Shown here piece after piece: positions 1 to 6,660 of a stretch of 41,771 nucleotides of DNA. The notes beneath the pieces were generated by a model that did no database searches, had not been told where the DNA came from, and saw only the letters and a program-made list of their open reading frames with translations. The stretch's first letter is position 1. Each line of letters begins with the position of its first letter. The stretch covers positions 1 through 41,771 of the forward strand of contig ONOE01000013.1 in assembly GCA_900319365.1 (NCBI GenBank), read 5' to 3'. The position numbers were made by a program, and so were the translations under genes. This stretch comes from an uncultured bacterium (GTDB lineage: Bacteria > Cyanobacteriota > Vampirovibrionia > Gastranaerophilales > Gastranaerophilaceae).

Positions 1-50
1 GTCTGTCCTTTCTTTTTCTTGTTTCCTATATTCTTCATGTCGGCAACCAT
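1..50 (-). CDS. possible 5' end of an unknown gene, partial
   Basis: An ATG at 50 on the minus strand opens a frame without stops to the window edge. Its first residues read MVADMKNIGNKKKKGQ, with an alternative in-frame ATG at 38. The lysine-rich start is compatible with a cytoplasmic protein, but only 16 codons are visible and no good ribosome-binding site precedes it. An imperfect palindrome (TTAACACATG / CATGTTAA, 62-86) lies upstream and could be its control region. No function can be assigned. Confidence 0.3.
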   Translation of the reverse strand, partial: MVADMKNIGNKKKKGQ

Positions 51-130
51 GGTGCTAAACTTTAACACATGTTTTATTCATGTTAAGAAATTGTTACAAT
101 TGGGGCGAAAACTTTAAATATTATATGTAT

Positions 131-168
131 ACAAAAAAGCAATCATTGGCATAAAAACCAATGATTGC
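131..168 (-). terminator. Rho-independent terminator of the Gln-rich orphan gene
   Basis: A perfect 11-bp stem (139-149 with 158-168, loop of 8) is followed on the minus strand by six T residues. It lies 30 bp after the stop codon of the gene at 198-848. Confidence 0.85.
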
Positions 169-197
169 AAAGGGTTACATATATTTTAAGGAAAGAG

Positions 198-848
198 TTA
201 AGCTGTTTGTTGACTTTTTTTAGAATTTAAAACGGCATCAATTATTGAGCCTGCGCACCAGGCTGCAAGTGCAAACCCGGGGATTTTGATTGCAAGAGTT
301 TTTAAGTTAGCGGCTTTTGAAATCGATACGCCTTCTTTTGCGACTTTTTTAATTACGGGAACTAAAGGTGCTGCAATACCTGCAAGAACACCTAAGACTT
401 TACCGATTTTGGTCGGTTTAGGTGCATCTTGAGATTGCAAAGCGGGGTTTTGCCCGTAATACTGTGCTAATTGTTCTTGCGAACCGCCAAATGACGGAGC
501 TGCTTGAGGTTGTTGACCTGCTTGAGCCGGATCTGATTGGGATAATTGAGCTGGTTGGTATTGAGCTTGTTGGGTTTGCTGGGTTTGTTGAGCTTGTCTC
601 GTGTAGCCGTTTTGGTTGAAAATACTTCCCGATTGATTGTTATACATTGAATAATCAACATTTTTTAAATAATCGGGCATCATTAAATCTTTAGAATAAT
701 CACTACCTGATGTCGGTAAATTGAATAAGCTTCCGCTCAAAGCGTTATTGTTTGTTGCGATCGGTGTCATTGCCGGTAAATAAGCACTTGTTGTTAAATT
801 CGTATCTGCTCCGTTTAAGGTCTGTGTCGATAATAATTCGTTCCCCAT
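198..848 (-). CDS. Gln-rich orphan protein with hydrophobic C-terminus
   Basis: A 216-residue protein of unrecognised family. Residues 1-70 are rich in Asn, Ser and Thr. Residues about 82-125 are a low-complexity Gln/Ala/Pro stretch with repeated QQT and QQA units. Residues about 145-210 carry basic and hydrophobic segments (VLGVLAGIAAPLVPVIKKV and IPGFALAAWCAGSIIDAVL) that could associate with a membrane or form amphipathic helices. No signal peptide is visible. The start is supported by AGGAAAGG 9 nt before the ATG. Its promoter region holds a copy of the shared TACTTTATATA-type motif (887-902), and a strong terminator follows the gene, so it appears to be a single-gene unit. Function unknown. 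Confidence 0.75.
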   Translation of the reverse strand: MGNELLSTQTLNGADTNLTTSAYLPAMTPIATNNNALSGSLFNLPTSGSDYSKDLMMPDYLKNVDYSMYNNQSGSIFNQNGYTRQAQQTQQTQQAQYQPAQLSQSDPAQAGQQPQAAPSFGGSQEQLAQYYGQNPALQSQDAPKPTKIGKVLGVLAGIAAPLVPVIKKVAKEGVSISKAANLKTLAIKIPGFALAAWCAGSIIDAVLNSKKSQQTA

Positions 849-886
849 TATAAATAACCTTTCCTACGTAATTAAATATATAACCC

Positions 887-902
887 TACACTTATATAAA
901 GT
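887..902 (-). promoter_or_regulatory. shared TACTTTATATA-type motif, divergent copy
   Basis: On the minus strand this reads ACTTTATATAAGTGTA, close to the 17-mer found exactly at 25660-25676 and 41522-41538. It lies 38 nt before the ATG of the Gln-rich orphan. It is the most diverged of the four copies. It may be a promoter core or an operator. Confidence 0.45.
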
Positions 903-985
903 TTTTTTCGGTGCAAAAATTGCCCTAATGTTTCGAAAAGTTAATATAATTTTCAATTGAAATATCTGTGTTATAAATATAGAGT

Positions 986-1543
986 ATGGAGAAGTCTTTT
1001 TTTTCAATATTTAAAACATTTTTCAAGGTAGGAACTCTGTTACTTGGCGGAGGGTATGTAATTCTGCCGTTGTTAACCTCAGAACTCGTTGATAAAAAAG
1101 GCTGGATAACATCTGAAGAATTGTGCGAATACTATGCAATCAGTACAAGTTTACCGGGGATTATCGCCGCTAACACGGCAATTTTTACTGGCAAGAAACT
1201 TCTTGGTACAAAAGGTGCAATTGCCGCAATTCTCGGAGTTACATTGCCTGCATTCTTGGCAATAGTTCTTATTGCTTCATTTTTAGAAAATATCGCTCAT
1301 TATAAATTTATTAATAATATATTCTGGGGAATCGGAATTGGCGTAATCGCATTGCTGTTTTTTGCGGTTAAAGAAATGTGGAAAGCTTGCATAAATGATA
1401 AATTCAGCGCATGGGTGTTTGCCGTTTGTCTTGCGCTTGCGTTGTTTACCAAAATTTCCCCCGCATATATCGTAATTCTTGCAATATTGACAGGTGTCTG
1501 TTATCAGTTTGTTATAAATAACAGGAGAGCAAATAATGATTAA
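986..1543 (+). CDS. chromate transporter, short-chain subunit 1
   Basis: A 185-residue membrane protein of the CHR (chromate ion transporter) family, short-chain type in which two half-size proteins act together. The N-terminal motif GGGYVILPLL (about residues 20-30) and the PG motif in TSLPGIIAANTAIFTGKK (about 54-72) mark the family. Several hydrophobic segments follow to the C-terminus. The next gene encodes the partner half and overlaps this one by 8 nt, so the two are translated together. CHR proteins of this type have been linked to chromate or sulfate-like anion transport; the actual substrate in this organism cannot be read from sequence. The Shine-Dalgarno sequence is weak. Confidence 0.88.
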   Translation: MEKSFFSIFKTFFKVGTLLLGGGYVILPLLTSELVDKKGWITSEELCEYYAISTSLPGIIAANTAIFTGKKLLGTKGAIAAILGVTLPAFLAIVLIASFLENIAHYKFINNIFWGIGIGVIALLFFAVKEMWKACINDKFSAWVFAVCLALALFTKISPAYIVILAILTGVCYQFVINNRRANND

Positions 1544-2078
1544 ATTGTTGACAATGTTATTTATACAATTCTTTCATATCGGCGTATTTTCTTTTGGCGG
1601 CGGATATGCAACAATGCCGTTTTTGTATGATATAGCAGATAAATTCCATTGGTATTCGACTTCTCAATTAACCGATATGGTGGCAGTTTCATCAATTACC
1701 CCGGGACCTGTCGGAGTAAATATGGCAACTTTTGCAGGTTTTGCAACAAGCGGAATCCTCGGGGCTCTGGTTGCAACAACCGCCATAATGTTGCCATCAT
1801 TTATTTTTGTATCAATTGTATTTAAAATTCTCAAAAAATTCGAAACAAATCCTTACGTGCAAAGTATTTTAAAAGCCCTAAAACCCGCAGGGTGCGCTTT
1901 ACTTTGTGCAGTAGGCATAAAACTTATATTTACCTCAAATCTGCATTTGCTTGGCGGGTTATGTTTAGTCGCAGTTTTAATTGCGGGCTGTATTAAAAAG
2001 CTTGATCCCCTTATTATTCTTGGGGTAACGGCGCTTTACGGATTGATTATAGGTGCACTCAACTGGATTGGGGTTTAA
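1536..2078 (+). CDS. chromate transporter, short-chain subunit 2
   Basis: A 180-residue second half of the CHR-family transporter. It has the canonical N-terminal FGGGYATMPFL motif (about residues 20-30) and SSITPGPVGVNMATF (about 53-67), including the conserved PGP and Asn. About five hydrophobic segments follow. Its ATG lies inside the end of the upstream subunit gene, and a GGAG sits just before it, which indicates translational coupling. The two proteins together have the length of one full-size ChrA. Expected location is the inner membrane. Confidence 0.9.
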   Translation: MIKLLTMLFIQFFHIGVFSFGGGYATMPFLYDIADKFHWYSTSQLTDMVAVSSITPGPVGVNMATFAGFATSGILGALVATTAIMLPSFIFVSIVFKILKKFETNPYVQSILKALKPAGCALLCAVGIKLIFTSNLHLLGGLCLVAVLIAGCIKKLDPLIILGVTALYGLIIGALNWIGV

Positions 2079-2088
2079 AAAAATGCAT

Positions 2089-2118
2089 AAAAAAAAGAGT
2101 CTTATAATTAAGACCCTT
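2089..2118 (-). terminator. Rho-independent terminator with no known gene before it
   Basis: Stem 2095-2104 with 2109-2118 (loop TAAT). On the minus strand the one imperfect pair is a G-U wobble, and eight Ts follow at once. In the plus direction there is an A-C mismatch and no T-run, so this ends a minus-strand transcript, not the chromate transporter operon. Confidence 0.8.
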
Positions 2119-2213
2119 TGGAATGTAAATTTTGTACCATTCCTCGTAATAGTGAAGTGTGAAGTGTGTGCTTAAAGTTCGGTTTTTAAAGCCTCTTAGT
2201 TTAAGCATCCTCG
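2089..2213 (-). ncRNA. candidate small RNA, three hairpins
   Basis: The minus strand between a TACTTTATATACATGTA element (2218-2234) and a strong terminator (2089-2118) holds no convincing gene but folds well. Stem 1 pairs 2200-2206 with 2170-2176 (GCTTAAA/TTTAAGC). Stem 2 pairs 2138-2143 with 2120-2125 (GGAATG/CATTCC, extendable by GTA/TAC across a bulge). Stem 3 is the terminator. ACGAGGA occurs twice in mostly unpaired positions. The length, about 120 nt, and layout fit a trans-acting sRNA. A 44-codon frame starting at 2208 runs through the terminator and is probably chance. No known RNA family is recognised. Confidence 0.5.
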
Positions 2214-2217
2214 TGTT

Positions 2218-2234
2218 TACATGTATATAAAGTA
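2218..2234 (-). promoter_or_regulatory. shared 17-bp motif upstream of the candidate sRNA
   Basis: The minus strand reads TACTTTATATACATGTA, one mismatch from the 17-mer at 25660 and 41522. No annotated gene lies downstream; the transcript it would serve ends at 2089. Confidence 0.6.
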
Positions 2235-2283
2235 TATTTTGTATATAAAATTGCTATATTTGTTAAATTCGTGTTAATAATTC

Positions 2284-2316
2284 TTAACACATGCAATTTA
2301 AAAAATATATTATAAT
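2284..2316 (+). promoter_or_regulatory. surE promoter, TTAACA-N21-TATAAT
   Basis: TTAACA (2284-2289) and a perfect TATAAT (2311-2316) are separated by 21 bp. No -35-like hexamer sits at the normal 17-bp distance. TTAACA is also the right arm of a perfect inverted repeat GTGTTAA/TTAACAC (2271-2277 and 2284-2290), which would suit a regulator. Confidence 0.5.
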
Positions 2317-2339
2317 CTTATAAATAGGAGAAATGAAAA

Positions 2340-3134
2340 ATGAATATATTGATTTCAAACGATGACGGAATAGCAGCTAATGGTATAAGGGCTTTAACGG
2401 AAGAATTATCAAAAAAACATGATGTTTATGTTGTTGCACCGGATAGAGAAAGAAGTGCTGCGGGACATTCGCTTACGCTGCACACCCCTTTAAGAGTGGA
2501 AGAAGTTGACGGATCAAAAACGGGTGCAAAGCGCACATGGGTTACTTCGGGTACTCCGGGGGACTGTGTCAAAATCGCAATAAATGCTATCTTAACAAAA
2601 GAAGAAATGCCCGATATTGTAATTTCCGGTATAAATCATGGTCCTAATCTAGGGGCGGATATTTTGTATTCGGGCACTGTAAGCTGTGCAATGGAGGGCG
2701 CTATGCTCGGGTTTCCCGCAATTGCCGTATCGCTTGCATCAATGCAGATGGAATATGAAGATTTTAAATTTTCGGCGCATTTTACTTCAGTATTATTAGA
2801 TAAATTGCAAAATTTCAAATTCCCGTCAAAATGCATTCTGAATGTGAATGTTCCGTTACTAAATTCGGAAGATATTACAGGGGTTGCCATTACCGAACTC
2901 GGTAAAAAGATGTTTACCGATGATTACGAAAAAAGAGTTGATCCCAGAGGCAAGGTATACTACTGGATGGCAGGGAAATTGATAAAAGAAAATCTTGATG
3001 CAAAAACAGATATCGCTGCTGTTATGAGCAACAAAATTTCTATTACTCCAGTAACTTATGAAATGACAAGAACCGAAACAATTGAAGATTTAAATAAAAT
3101 CCTGTGCAGCGGAAATTCTTGCCAATGGTACTAA
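2340..3134 (+). CDS. surE: 5'/3'-nucleotidase SurE
   Basis: A 264-residue survival protein SurE, a divalent-metal nucleoside monophosphatase that dephosphorylates nucleotides and short polyphosphate in the cytoplasm. The N-terminal metal site ILISNDDGIAANG (residues 3-15, Asp8 and Asp9) is intact. So are the Ser-containing RERSAAGHSLTLHTP loop (about 37-51) and SGINHGPNLGADILYSGTVSCAMEGA (about 97-122), which supplies the conserved Asn and the substrate loop. The length is typical. AGGAG lies 8 nt before the ATG. The gene stands alone between the chromate transporter and a convergent small orphan whose stop overlaps its own by 4 nt. Confidence 0.96.
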   Translation: MNILISNDDGIAANGIRALTEELSKKHDVYVVAPDRERSAAGHSLTLHTPLRVEEVDGSKTGAKRTWVTSGTPGDCVKIAINAILTKEEMPDIVISGINHGPNLGADILYSGTVSCAMEGAMLGFPAIAVSLASMQMEYEDFKFSAHFTSVLLDKLQNFKFPSKCILNVNVPLLNSEDITGVAITELGKKMFTDDYEKRVDPRGKVYYWMAGKLIKENLDAKTDIAAVMSNKISITPVTYEMTRTETIEDLNKILCSGNSCQWY

Positions 3135-3376
3135 ACTTCTACAAATAATCTTCTGCCGACAATATTTTGTTTGCCGTTATAATATCCTGCGAAATATCCG
3201 CCTTTGACGGGTCTGTTTTGTGCATAATAGCGGTTAGAAAAATTACTGCTGTTATAGTTTACAAAAGGATTATTCCCGTAAGGATTTGATGCTTCCCTGA
3301 TTATGGGAGCCGATGTAATTTGCGGGGATTGTAATACATTTGATAATAAACTTACTAAACCTGCCATACTTTTCAC
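3131..3376 (-). CDS. small orphan protein, Asn/Tyr-rich
   Basis: An unrecognised protein of 81 residues from a GTG start at 3376, or 78 from the in-frame ATG at 3367. AAAGG lies 2-3 nt before the GTG and 11 nt before the ATG, so the ATG is at least as likely. The N-terminus is mildly hydrophobic (MAGLVSLLSNVL); the middle is rich in Asn, Tyr and Ser (NPYGNNPFVNYNSSNFSNRYY). The C-terminus is basic. Codon use resembles the neighbours. It converges on surE with overlapping stops. Function unknown. Confidence 0.55.
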   Translation of the reverse strand: MKSMAGLVSLLSNVLQSPQITSAPIIREASNPYGNNPFVNYNSSNFSNRYYAQNRPVKGGYFAGYYNGKQNIVGRRLFVEV

Positions 3377-3455
3377 TGCCTTTCTGACATTATTTTAATT
3401 ATGAAAATTATTTTGTCATCATTATAGCACAAATTTATAGATTTTTTAATATATC

Positions 3456-3488
3456 TTAACAAAAATAGTATATTTTGTGTAGTATAAT
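3456..3488 (+). promoter_or_regulatory. promoter TTAACA-N21-TATAAT, leaderless geometry
   Basis: TTAACA (3456-3461), a 21-bp spacer, then a perfect TATAAT (3483-3488). Exactly 6 nt separate the -10 from the ATG at 3495, so the transcript would begin at or next to the start codon. Confidence 0.55.
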
Positions 3489-3494
3489 CAAGGA

Positions 3495-4745
3495 ATGGAT
3501 AATGACAAAATTAACATCTTATTAATCGGTGATAATGGCGCAAGTTCTGCTCTGGCAAAGAAATTAGCCAAAAATGAAAATGTCGGAGAAATATATGTTA
3601 CTTCTCAAAACGATGAGGATTGGGAATGTTTCAAAAAAATTGATTTAAGAGATGATGATTTAACGGGGTTGCTTGTATTTGCTCTTGAAAATAATATCAA
3701 CCTAACCGTTCCGACAAGCGAAAAAGCTTTAAAATCCGATGTCGTATCGTTTTTCCAATCAAACGGACAAAACATTTTCGGTCCGACGAAAAACAGCTGC
3801 AAAATCTTTTTAGATAATATTCTTTGTAAAAAGTTTTTATACAGAATAAAAGCTCAAATTCCGAAGTTCGGGATATACAACAAATTGCAATTGGCGCTTG
3901 ATTATCTCAATCGTTCGACTTTCCCCGCAATTATAAAAACGGCTGAAAATTCTACCTTGCAAGATGACAGATTTGTTTGCACAACGATAAAATCCGCTCA
4001 GAATTTCCTTGAAAACATTTTTGCAAAAGGCGAAACAGATGTTTTGGTGGAAGATTTTATATACGGGCATGATTTTACGGTGTATTTTGTAACTGACGGG
4101 TATTGTGCAATTCCTTTAAATACTGTCGGAAATTATAAGTTTTTAGAAAACGAGCGATGCGGTCAATATTTTGACGGTGTCGGCTGTTATTGCCCCGATT
4201 ATAAGATTTCTGAAGAAGTTATTTATGCAGTCGGTTCAATTGCGCAAAATATTTTATCCGAGCTTGATATGTCATCTTCGCCTTATATGGGAATACTCGG
4301 AATAGAATGTATCTTGACAGGTGAAAATACATTTATCGTAAAGGATTTGAAACCGTTTTTGCAGGATTATGATGCAACAGCTGTTTTGAATTTAACGGAT
4401 GATGATATCGTAAAAATTATGTATTCGTGTATAAACGGATTTTTTGCGGATGAATACGAATATATTAAAAATAACGATTATGCATCTGCTGCATTGTGCT
4501 TATATTCAAAATACAAAGATAAGGAAATCGGCGGATTGAATGATTTGGACGATATTGATTTTATTAATGTAAAAAGAATAAATGACAAATATTATACAAA
4601 AGAAGGATTGAATTTCTGCATAACAAAGACCGCATCTACTCTTTCAAGAGCAAAAGAAATGCTTAATGAAGAAATTTCCGATATCGTCTATGACGGCAAA
4701 AAATACAGAAAAGATGTGTGTGCAAATTCATCAAAAGATTGGTAA
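3495..4745 (+). CDS. PurD-like ATP-grasp protein, degenerate
   Basis: A 416-residue protein with the domain order and length of phosphoribosylamine-glycine ligase (PurD). The N-terminal Rossmann-like part starts NILLIGDNGASSALAKKLA; the family has GGGGREHALA. The linker IFGPTKNSCKIFLDNILCKKF (about 95-115) matches the PurD GPTK region. An ATP-grasp core follows (FPAIIKTAENST; VLVEDFIYGHDFTVYFVTDG; MGILGIECILTGENTFIVKDLKPFLQDYDA). Key positions are lost: the glycine-rich KADGLAAGKGV loop reads KTAENSTLQDDRF, and the metal-binding EFNxRFGDPE reads VKDLKPFLQDYDA. It is therefore probably not a normal PurD; it may be a pseudo-enzyme or have a changed substrate. mscL follows after 15 bp, probably in one operon. 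Confidence 0.75.
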   Translation: MDNDKINILLIGDNGASSALAKKLAKNENVGEIYVTSQNDEDWECFKKIDLRDDDLTGLLVFALENNINLTVPTSEKALKSDVVSFFQSNGQNIFGPTKNSCKIFLDNILCKKFLYRIKAQIPKFGIYNKLQLALDYLNRSTFPAIIKTAENSTLQDDRFVCTTIKSAQNFLENIFAKGETDVLVEDFIYGHDFTVYFVTDGYCAIPLNTVGNYKFLENERCGQYFDGVGCYCPDYKISEEVIYAVGSIAQNILSELDMSSSPYMGILGIECILTGENTFIVKDLKPFLQDYDATAVLNLTDDDIVKIMYSCINGFFADEYEYIKNNDYASAALCLYSKYKDKEIGGLNDLDDIDFINVKRINDKYYTKEGLNFCITKTASTLSRAKEMLNEEISDIVYDGKKYRKDVCANSSKDW

Positions 4746-4760
4746 AAAGGAGAAGTTTAT

Positions 4761-5252
4761 ATGTTAGATTTTTTAAAAAAAGAATTTAAGGAGTTTAAAG
4801 AATTTGCCATGAGAGGCAACGTAATTGATATGGCTGTCGGCATAATTATAGGTGCTGCGTTCGGAAAAATTATCGATTCCATGGTAAATGATATTATAAT
4901 GCCTCCTTTGGGTTGGTTAATGGGCAGGGTTGATTTTACTAATTTATACCTGACTATGCCGACCAAACTTGATGAATTGGGGCACATGCCGCATTATGAT
5001 TCTTTAGAAGCCGCAAAAGCTGCGGGTGCTGTTACGATAAATTACGGGGTATTTATAAATACACTCATAAGCTTTTTATTGGTAGCGTTTGCGGTGTTTC
5101 TTGTTATTAAATGTGTAAATAAAATTCAGGCAGTCATAAAGAAAGAAAATGACGATGAAGCTGCATTAAAAGAAAAAGTATGTCCTAAGTGCTTTTCGAA
5201 AATCGATGTACGTGCAACAAGATGCCCTTATTGCACATCGGAAATTGATTAG
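4761..5252 (+). CDS. mscL: large-conductance mechanosensitive channel MscL with C-terminal zinc ribbon
   Basis: A 163-residue MscL. The pore protein opens under membrane tension and releases solutes at osmotic downshock; it forms a homopentamer in the inner membrane. The N-terminal amphipathic helix, TM1 ([35 protein letters not shown], about 14-48) and TM2 ([25 protein letters not shown], about 95-119) are typical. Residues about 135-158 add [18 protein letters not shown], a double CxxC zinc ribbon that the best-known MscL proteins lack. AAGGAG lies 8 nt before the ATG. It is probably co-transcribed with the PurD-like gene. Confidence 0.96.
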   Translation: MLDFLKKEFKEFKEFAMRGNVIDMAVGIIIGAAFGKIIDSMVNDIIMPPLGWLMGRVDFTNLYLTMPTKLDELGHMPHYDSLEAAKAAGAVTINYGVFINTLISFLLVAFAVFLVIKCVNKIQAVIKKENDDEAALKEKVCPKCFSKIDVRATRCPYCTSEID

Positions 5253-5260
5253 AATTTTTT

Positions 5261-5548
5261 TTATCTTAAATCGGGAAAGCATGCACCAAACATACAGTTT
5301 TGATTGAGTGCGGGAAATCCGTTTGGCGAAAAATTCTGCGGAACTGACATTGTAGGGATTTTATACATTTTTCTGAGTTCCTGTTTATCTAAATCTTGGC
5401 TGTTAAAATCTGAACTTTCGGAATTTATGTTTGATGCTCCTCCCGTACAGGTGCTTTTGTCTTTTAAGTCCTGTAGCAGGCATGCACCGTTTGCATGAAG
5501 TGCAATAGTAAAAAATGCGATTAGACTTAAAATAATAAACCTTTTCAT
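5261..5548 (-). CDS. small secreted cysteine-containing orphan
   Basis: A 95-residue protein with a clear Sec signal peptide (KRF, then a hydrophobic core IILSLIAFFTIAL, cleavage expected near ANGA). The mature part, about 74 residues, has two cysteine pairs (C..C near its start in CLLQDLKDKSTC, and CMFGAC near the end). This fits a disulfide-bonded periplasmic or surface protein. The signal lacks a proper lipobox, so it is probably not a lipoprotein. A very strong GGGAGG precedes the ATG by 5 nt. No family is recognised. It converges on mscL. Confidence 0.7.
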   Translation of the reverse strand: MKRFIILSLIAFFTIALHANGACLLQDLKDKSTCTGGASNINSESSDFNSQDLDKQELRKMYKIPTMSVPQNFSPNGFPALNQNCMFGACFPDLR

Positions 5549-5627
5549 AATAACCTCCCAACAAAAATATATCTATATTAAATTATAGATTGGATTAAGC
5601 GGTTTAACATTCATAAAAAGGGTAATT

Positions 5628-6062
5628 TTATCTTATAATTTTATTTTTGCGATTTTCTTTTTTCTCAATTTTACTCAAAACTTCTTTAAACGGGATAATC
5701 GGTTCCATTTTAAATCCGCAGTTATCAGACAGAGTACCGCCCATGGCAAACAGTTCTTCCTGCGGATATCTTCTGCAAATCCCCGGACGGAAGAAATGGA
5801 TTTTGCATCGCTTGGTTTCTCTATCAAGATGTTTGCACTCAAATATCAGTCCGAGTTCGTCTTTGCCGATAATATTTAAACCCGAATAAAAATCAAACAG
5901 TCCTTGCAATCTTTCAAATTCTTTTTCATTGCAAAGTACATGGTTAAAATGTTTTATATAAATGTGGGTACAGCATTCGCCGCAACCTTTGCAATGTCCC
6001 GTGCGCCAGTAGTGCTTTTTAAAAATATTTGCAAGTATAAATCTTCTGAATTTGTCAAACAT
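5628..6062 (-). CDS. YkgJ-family cysteine-cluster protein
   Basis: A 144-residue member of the YkgJ/CxxCxxCC family (formerly UPF0153). These are thought to bind zinc or an iron-sulfur cluster; their physiological role is not settled. The signature GHCKGCGECC lies at about residues 22-31. It is followed by the family's second set of cysteines (FECKHLDRETKRCKIHFFRPGICRRYPQE, about 82-111, then NCGF). The last 25 residues are lysine-rich. No Shine-Dalgarno precedes the ATG; a TATCAT box sits 6 nt upstream, which suggests a leaderless message. Confidence 0.85.
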   Translation of the reverse strand: MFDKFRRFILANIFKKHYWRTGHCKGCGECCTHIYIKHFNHVLCNEKEFERLQGLFDFYSGLNIIGKDELGLIFECKHLDRETKRCKIHFFRPGICRRYPQEELFAMGGTLSDNCGFKMEPIIPFKEVLSKIEKKENRKNKIIR

Positions 6063-6068
6063 AAATAC

Positions 6069-6101
6069 ATGATAGTATCAAAAGAACGGTTATATTGTTA
6101 A
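6069..6101 (-). promoter_or_regulatory. ykgJ-type gene promoter, TTAACA-N21-TATCAT, leaderless geometry
   Basis: On the minus strand TTAACA (6101-6096) and TATCAT (6074-6069) are 21 bp apart, and 6 nt separate the -10 from the ATG at 6062. This is the same layout as at 3456-3495. Confidence 0.45.
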
Positions 6102-6260
6102 TTTTTGTAAAAAACTTACAAAAACAGGCAAAAATTTTTCTTCAGGGGTATTAAAGAAAATGGAAAAATTAAATGCAACCTATATACACAAATTAACTGA
6201 CATAATACTATAACATAACCAAAAATAACCAACCTAGACCTCAGACGAGGTCTTTTTTTT
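6102..6260 (+). ncRNA. possible short plus-strand transcript with terminator
   Basis: A plus-strand terminator at 6236-6260 has no plus-strand gene before it, since the flanking genes run on the minus strand. The only frame near it is a 17-codon one (6160-6213, MEKLNATYIHKLTDIIL) with no convincing ribosome-binding site. The region may encode a small RNA or a tiny peptide. The 5' end is a guess. Confidence 0.3.
6236..6260 (+). terminator. Rho-independent terminator, plus strand
   Basis: Stem AGACCTC/GAGGTCT (6236-6242 with 6247-6253), tetraloop AGAC, then a run of Ts to about 6260. The reverse direction has no T-run. Confidence 0.8.
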
Positions 6261-6275
6261 TAGCTTAAATTTCTA

Positions 6276-6605
6276 TTATTTATTTTGTAATAATTTTATG
6301 TATTTTTTATAATCTCTGCCCCAATCATAAAATGAAAGTATGACAGGCTGCAGGGAATAGCCGATATCAGTCAGAGAGTATTCAACCTTGTTTTGAGCGG
6401 ATTCTCGAGTCAGTATGCCGTCTTGTTCAAGTTCTCTTAATTTTGAAGTTAAAACTTTTTGCGTTATCCCTTTGATGGACTTTTTGATTTCGTTAAATCT
6501 TTTTGTACCTGATAAAAGTTGCGCAATTATCAAAATTTTCCATTTACTGTCAAGCATGGAATTTGTAACTTGTATAGGATTTTTAGGTAAAATTTTTAAA
6601 TCCAT
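6276..6605 (-). CDS. HxlR-family winged-helix regulator
   Basis: A 109-residue transcription regulator of the HxlR/DUF24 family, a dimeric winged-helix DNA binder often tuned by redox or electrophile signals. It shows the family pattern: SMLDSKWKILIIAQLLSGTKRFNEIKKSIKGITQKVLTSKLRELEQDGILTRESAQNKVEYSLTDIG. The usual cysteine just before the winged helix (CPVE..) is absent (KNPIQ), so cysteine-based sensing at that site is unlikely. The start at 6605 is chosen over a longer frame because GAGG lies 7 nt upstream and a good promoter sits just before it. The longer frame would run into aroB. Confidence 0.88.
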   Translation of the reverse strand: MDLKILPKNPIQVTNSMLDSKWKILIIAQLLSGTKRFNEIKKSIKGITQKVLTSKLRELEQDGILTRESAQNKVEYSLTDIGYSLQPVILSFYDWGRDYKKYIKLLQNK

Positions 6606-6627
6606 CAGCTTACCTCGTATTATTGCT

Positions 6628-6656
6628 ATCATAGCATACCAAAACGGCGTTTGCAA
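6628..6656 (-). promoter_or_regulatory. promoter of the HxlR-family gene
   Basis: On the minus strand TTGCAA (6656-6651), 17-bp spacer, TATGAT (6633-6628). It lies in the 55-bp gap after the aroB stop, so the regulator has its own transcript. Confidence 0.6.
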
Positions 6657-6660
6657 AAAT

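Noticed and set aside
2089-2208. 44-codon frame on the minus strand starting at 2208
   Set aside because: It reads through the terminator stem and its T-run. GAGG touches the ATG without spacing, and the residues show no protein-like pattern. An sRNA fits better.
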